Shown here piece after piece: positions 21,859 through 21,922 of a stretch of DNA of 21,922 nucleotides. The stretch's first letter is position 1. The number at the start of each line of letters is the position of its first letter. The stretch lies in assembly GCA_002408485.1 (NCBI GenBank), contig DHSP01000077.1, positions 29,918 to 51,839 on the forward strand, read 5' to 3'. The notes under the pieces were generated by a model that made no database searches, was not told where the DNA came from, and was given only the letters and a program-made list of their open reading frames with translations. Made by a program: the position numbers and the translations under genes. The stretch comes from Proteiniphilum sp. UBA5283 (GTDB lineage: Bacteria > Bacteroidota > Bacteroidia > Bacteroidales > Dysgonomonadaceae).

Positions 21859-21887
21859 ACCGAGCGATACCCCAAATACCGCCCGGT
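21859..21887 (+). promoter_or_regulatory. Hairpin leader before the expected susC-like gene
   Basis: ACCGAGCG (21859-21866) and CGCCCGGT (21880-21887) pair at 7 of 8 positions around a 13-nt loop. It follows an A-rich stretch (GTGAAAAACCG) and precedes AT-rich sequence up to the window edge. In my memory, many Bacteroidetes FecR-SusC intergenic regions carry a hairpin of this kind, which may act as an attenuator or mRNA-stability element. No coding start is visible in the 121 bp after the anti-sigma gene. Confidence 0.5.
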
Positions 21888-21922
21888 CAATTTGAAATTA
21901 ATTACCCTTTTATTAATAATTA

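Noticed and set aside
1..21922. CRISPR arrays, tRNA genes or prophage genes
   Set aside because: No regularly spaced repeats, cloverleaf-like stretches or phage-type proteins were seen on either strand.

Overview
The window looks like chromosomal DNA of a member of the Bacteroidales. Four things point there: several promoters of the Bacteroidetes form (TTTG or TTG, about 20 bp, then TAnnTTTG), an ECF sigma factor followed by a FecR-type anti-sigma factor, Bacteroidales-type lipoproteins, and the conserved block rsmI / helicase / DUF3822 / rsmD. The overall flavour suggests the Dysgonomonadaceae-Porphyromonadaceae side of the order, but that is a guess from memory. No tRNA, rRNA, CRISPR array or complete mobile element was seen.

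Left part (1-6.7 kb), alpha-glucan use. The 3' part of a large GH13 amylase with an N-terminal E-set domain enters from the left edge and ends at a clear terminator. A flavodoxin gene follows. On the minus strand, a LacI-type regulator lies upstream of a two-gene unit: an SLC45/GPH-type sugar transporter and a GH13 lipoprotein. A 16-bp LacI-style palindrome sits between the regulator and the unit it probably controls. The likely scheme is periplasmic cleavage of maltodextrins, import by the MFS carrier, and sugar-responsive control by the LacI protein.

Middle part (6.8-15 kb), mostly housekeeping. It holds a solitary arginine deiminase, a YjjG-type HAD nucleotidase, a coiled-coil lipoprotein, rsmI, a conserved protein of unknown function, and a RecD/Pif1-like helicase. 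Divergent from the helicase is an operon of a single-pass membrane protein, a DUF3822 protein and rsmD.

Right part (15.1-21.9 kb). A TonB-dependent receptor with an unusually long signal region is followed by a 468-bp stretch without intact genes. That stretch holds a long hairpin, the decayed 3' end of an archaeal-type ATPase gene, a near-perfect 25-nt palindrome, and the promoter of the next gene. Then come two convergent NAD(P)-binding proteins, one like D-2-hydroxyacid dehydrogenases and one like L-aspartate dehydrogenase. Both appear to lack canonical catalytic residues. They are separated by a terminator whose loop seems to have received an insertion-sequence-like inverted repeat. The window ends with an AT-rich ECF sigma / FecR anti-sigma pair and a hairpin leader of the kind expected before a susC-like gene just outside the window.

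No clearly new defence or mobile system is visible. The best leads are the two adjacent divergent dehydrogenase-like proteins, the ATPase remnant with its palindrome, and the near-leaderless promoter of the aspartate-dehydrogenase-like gene.
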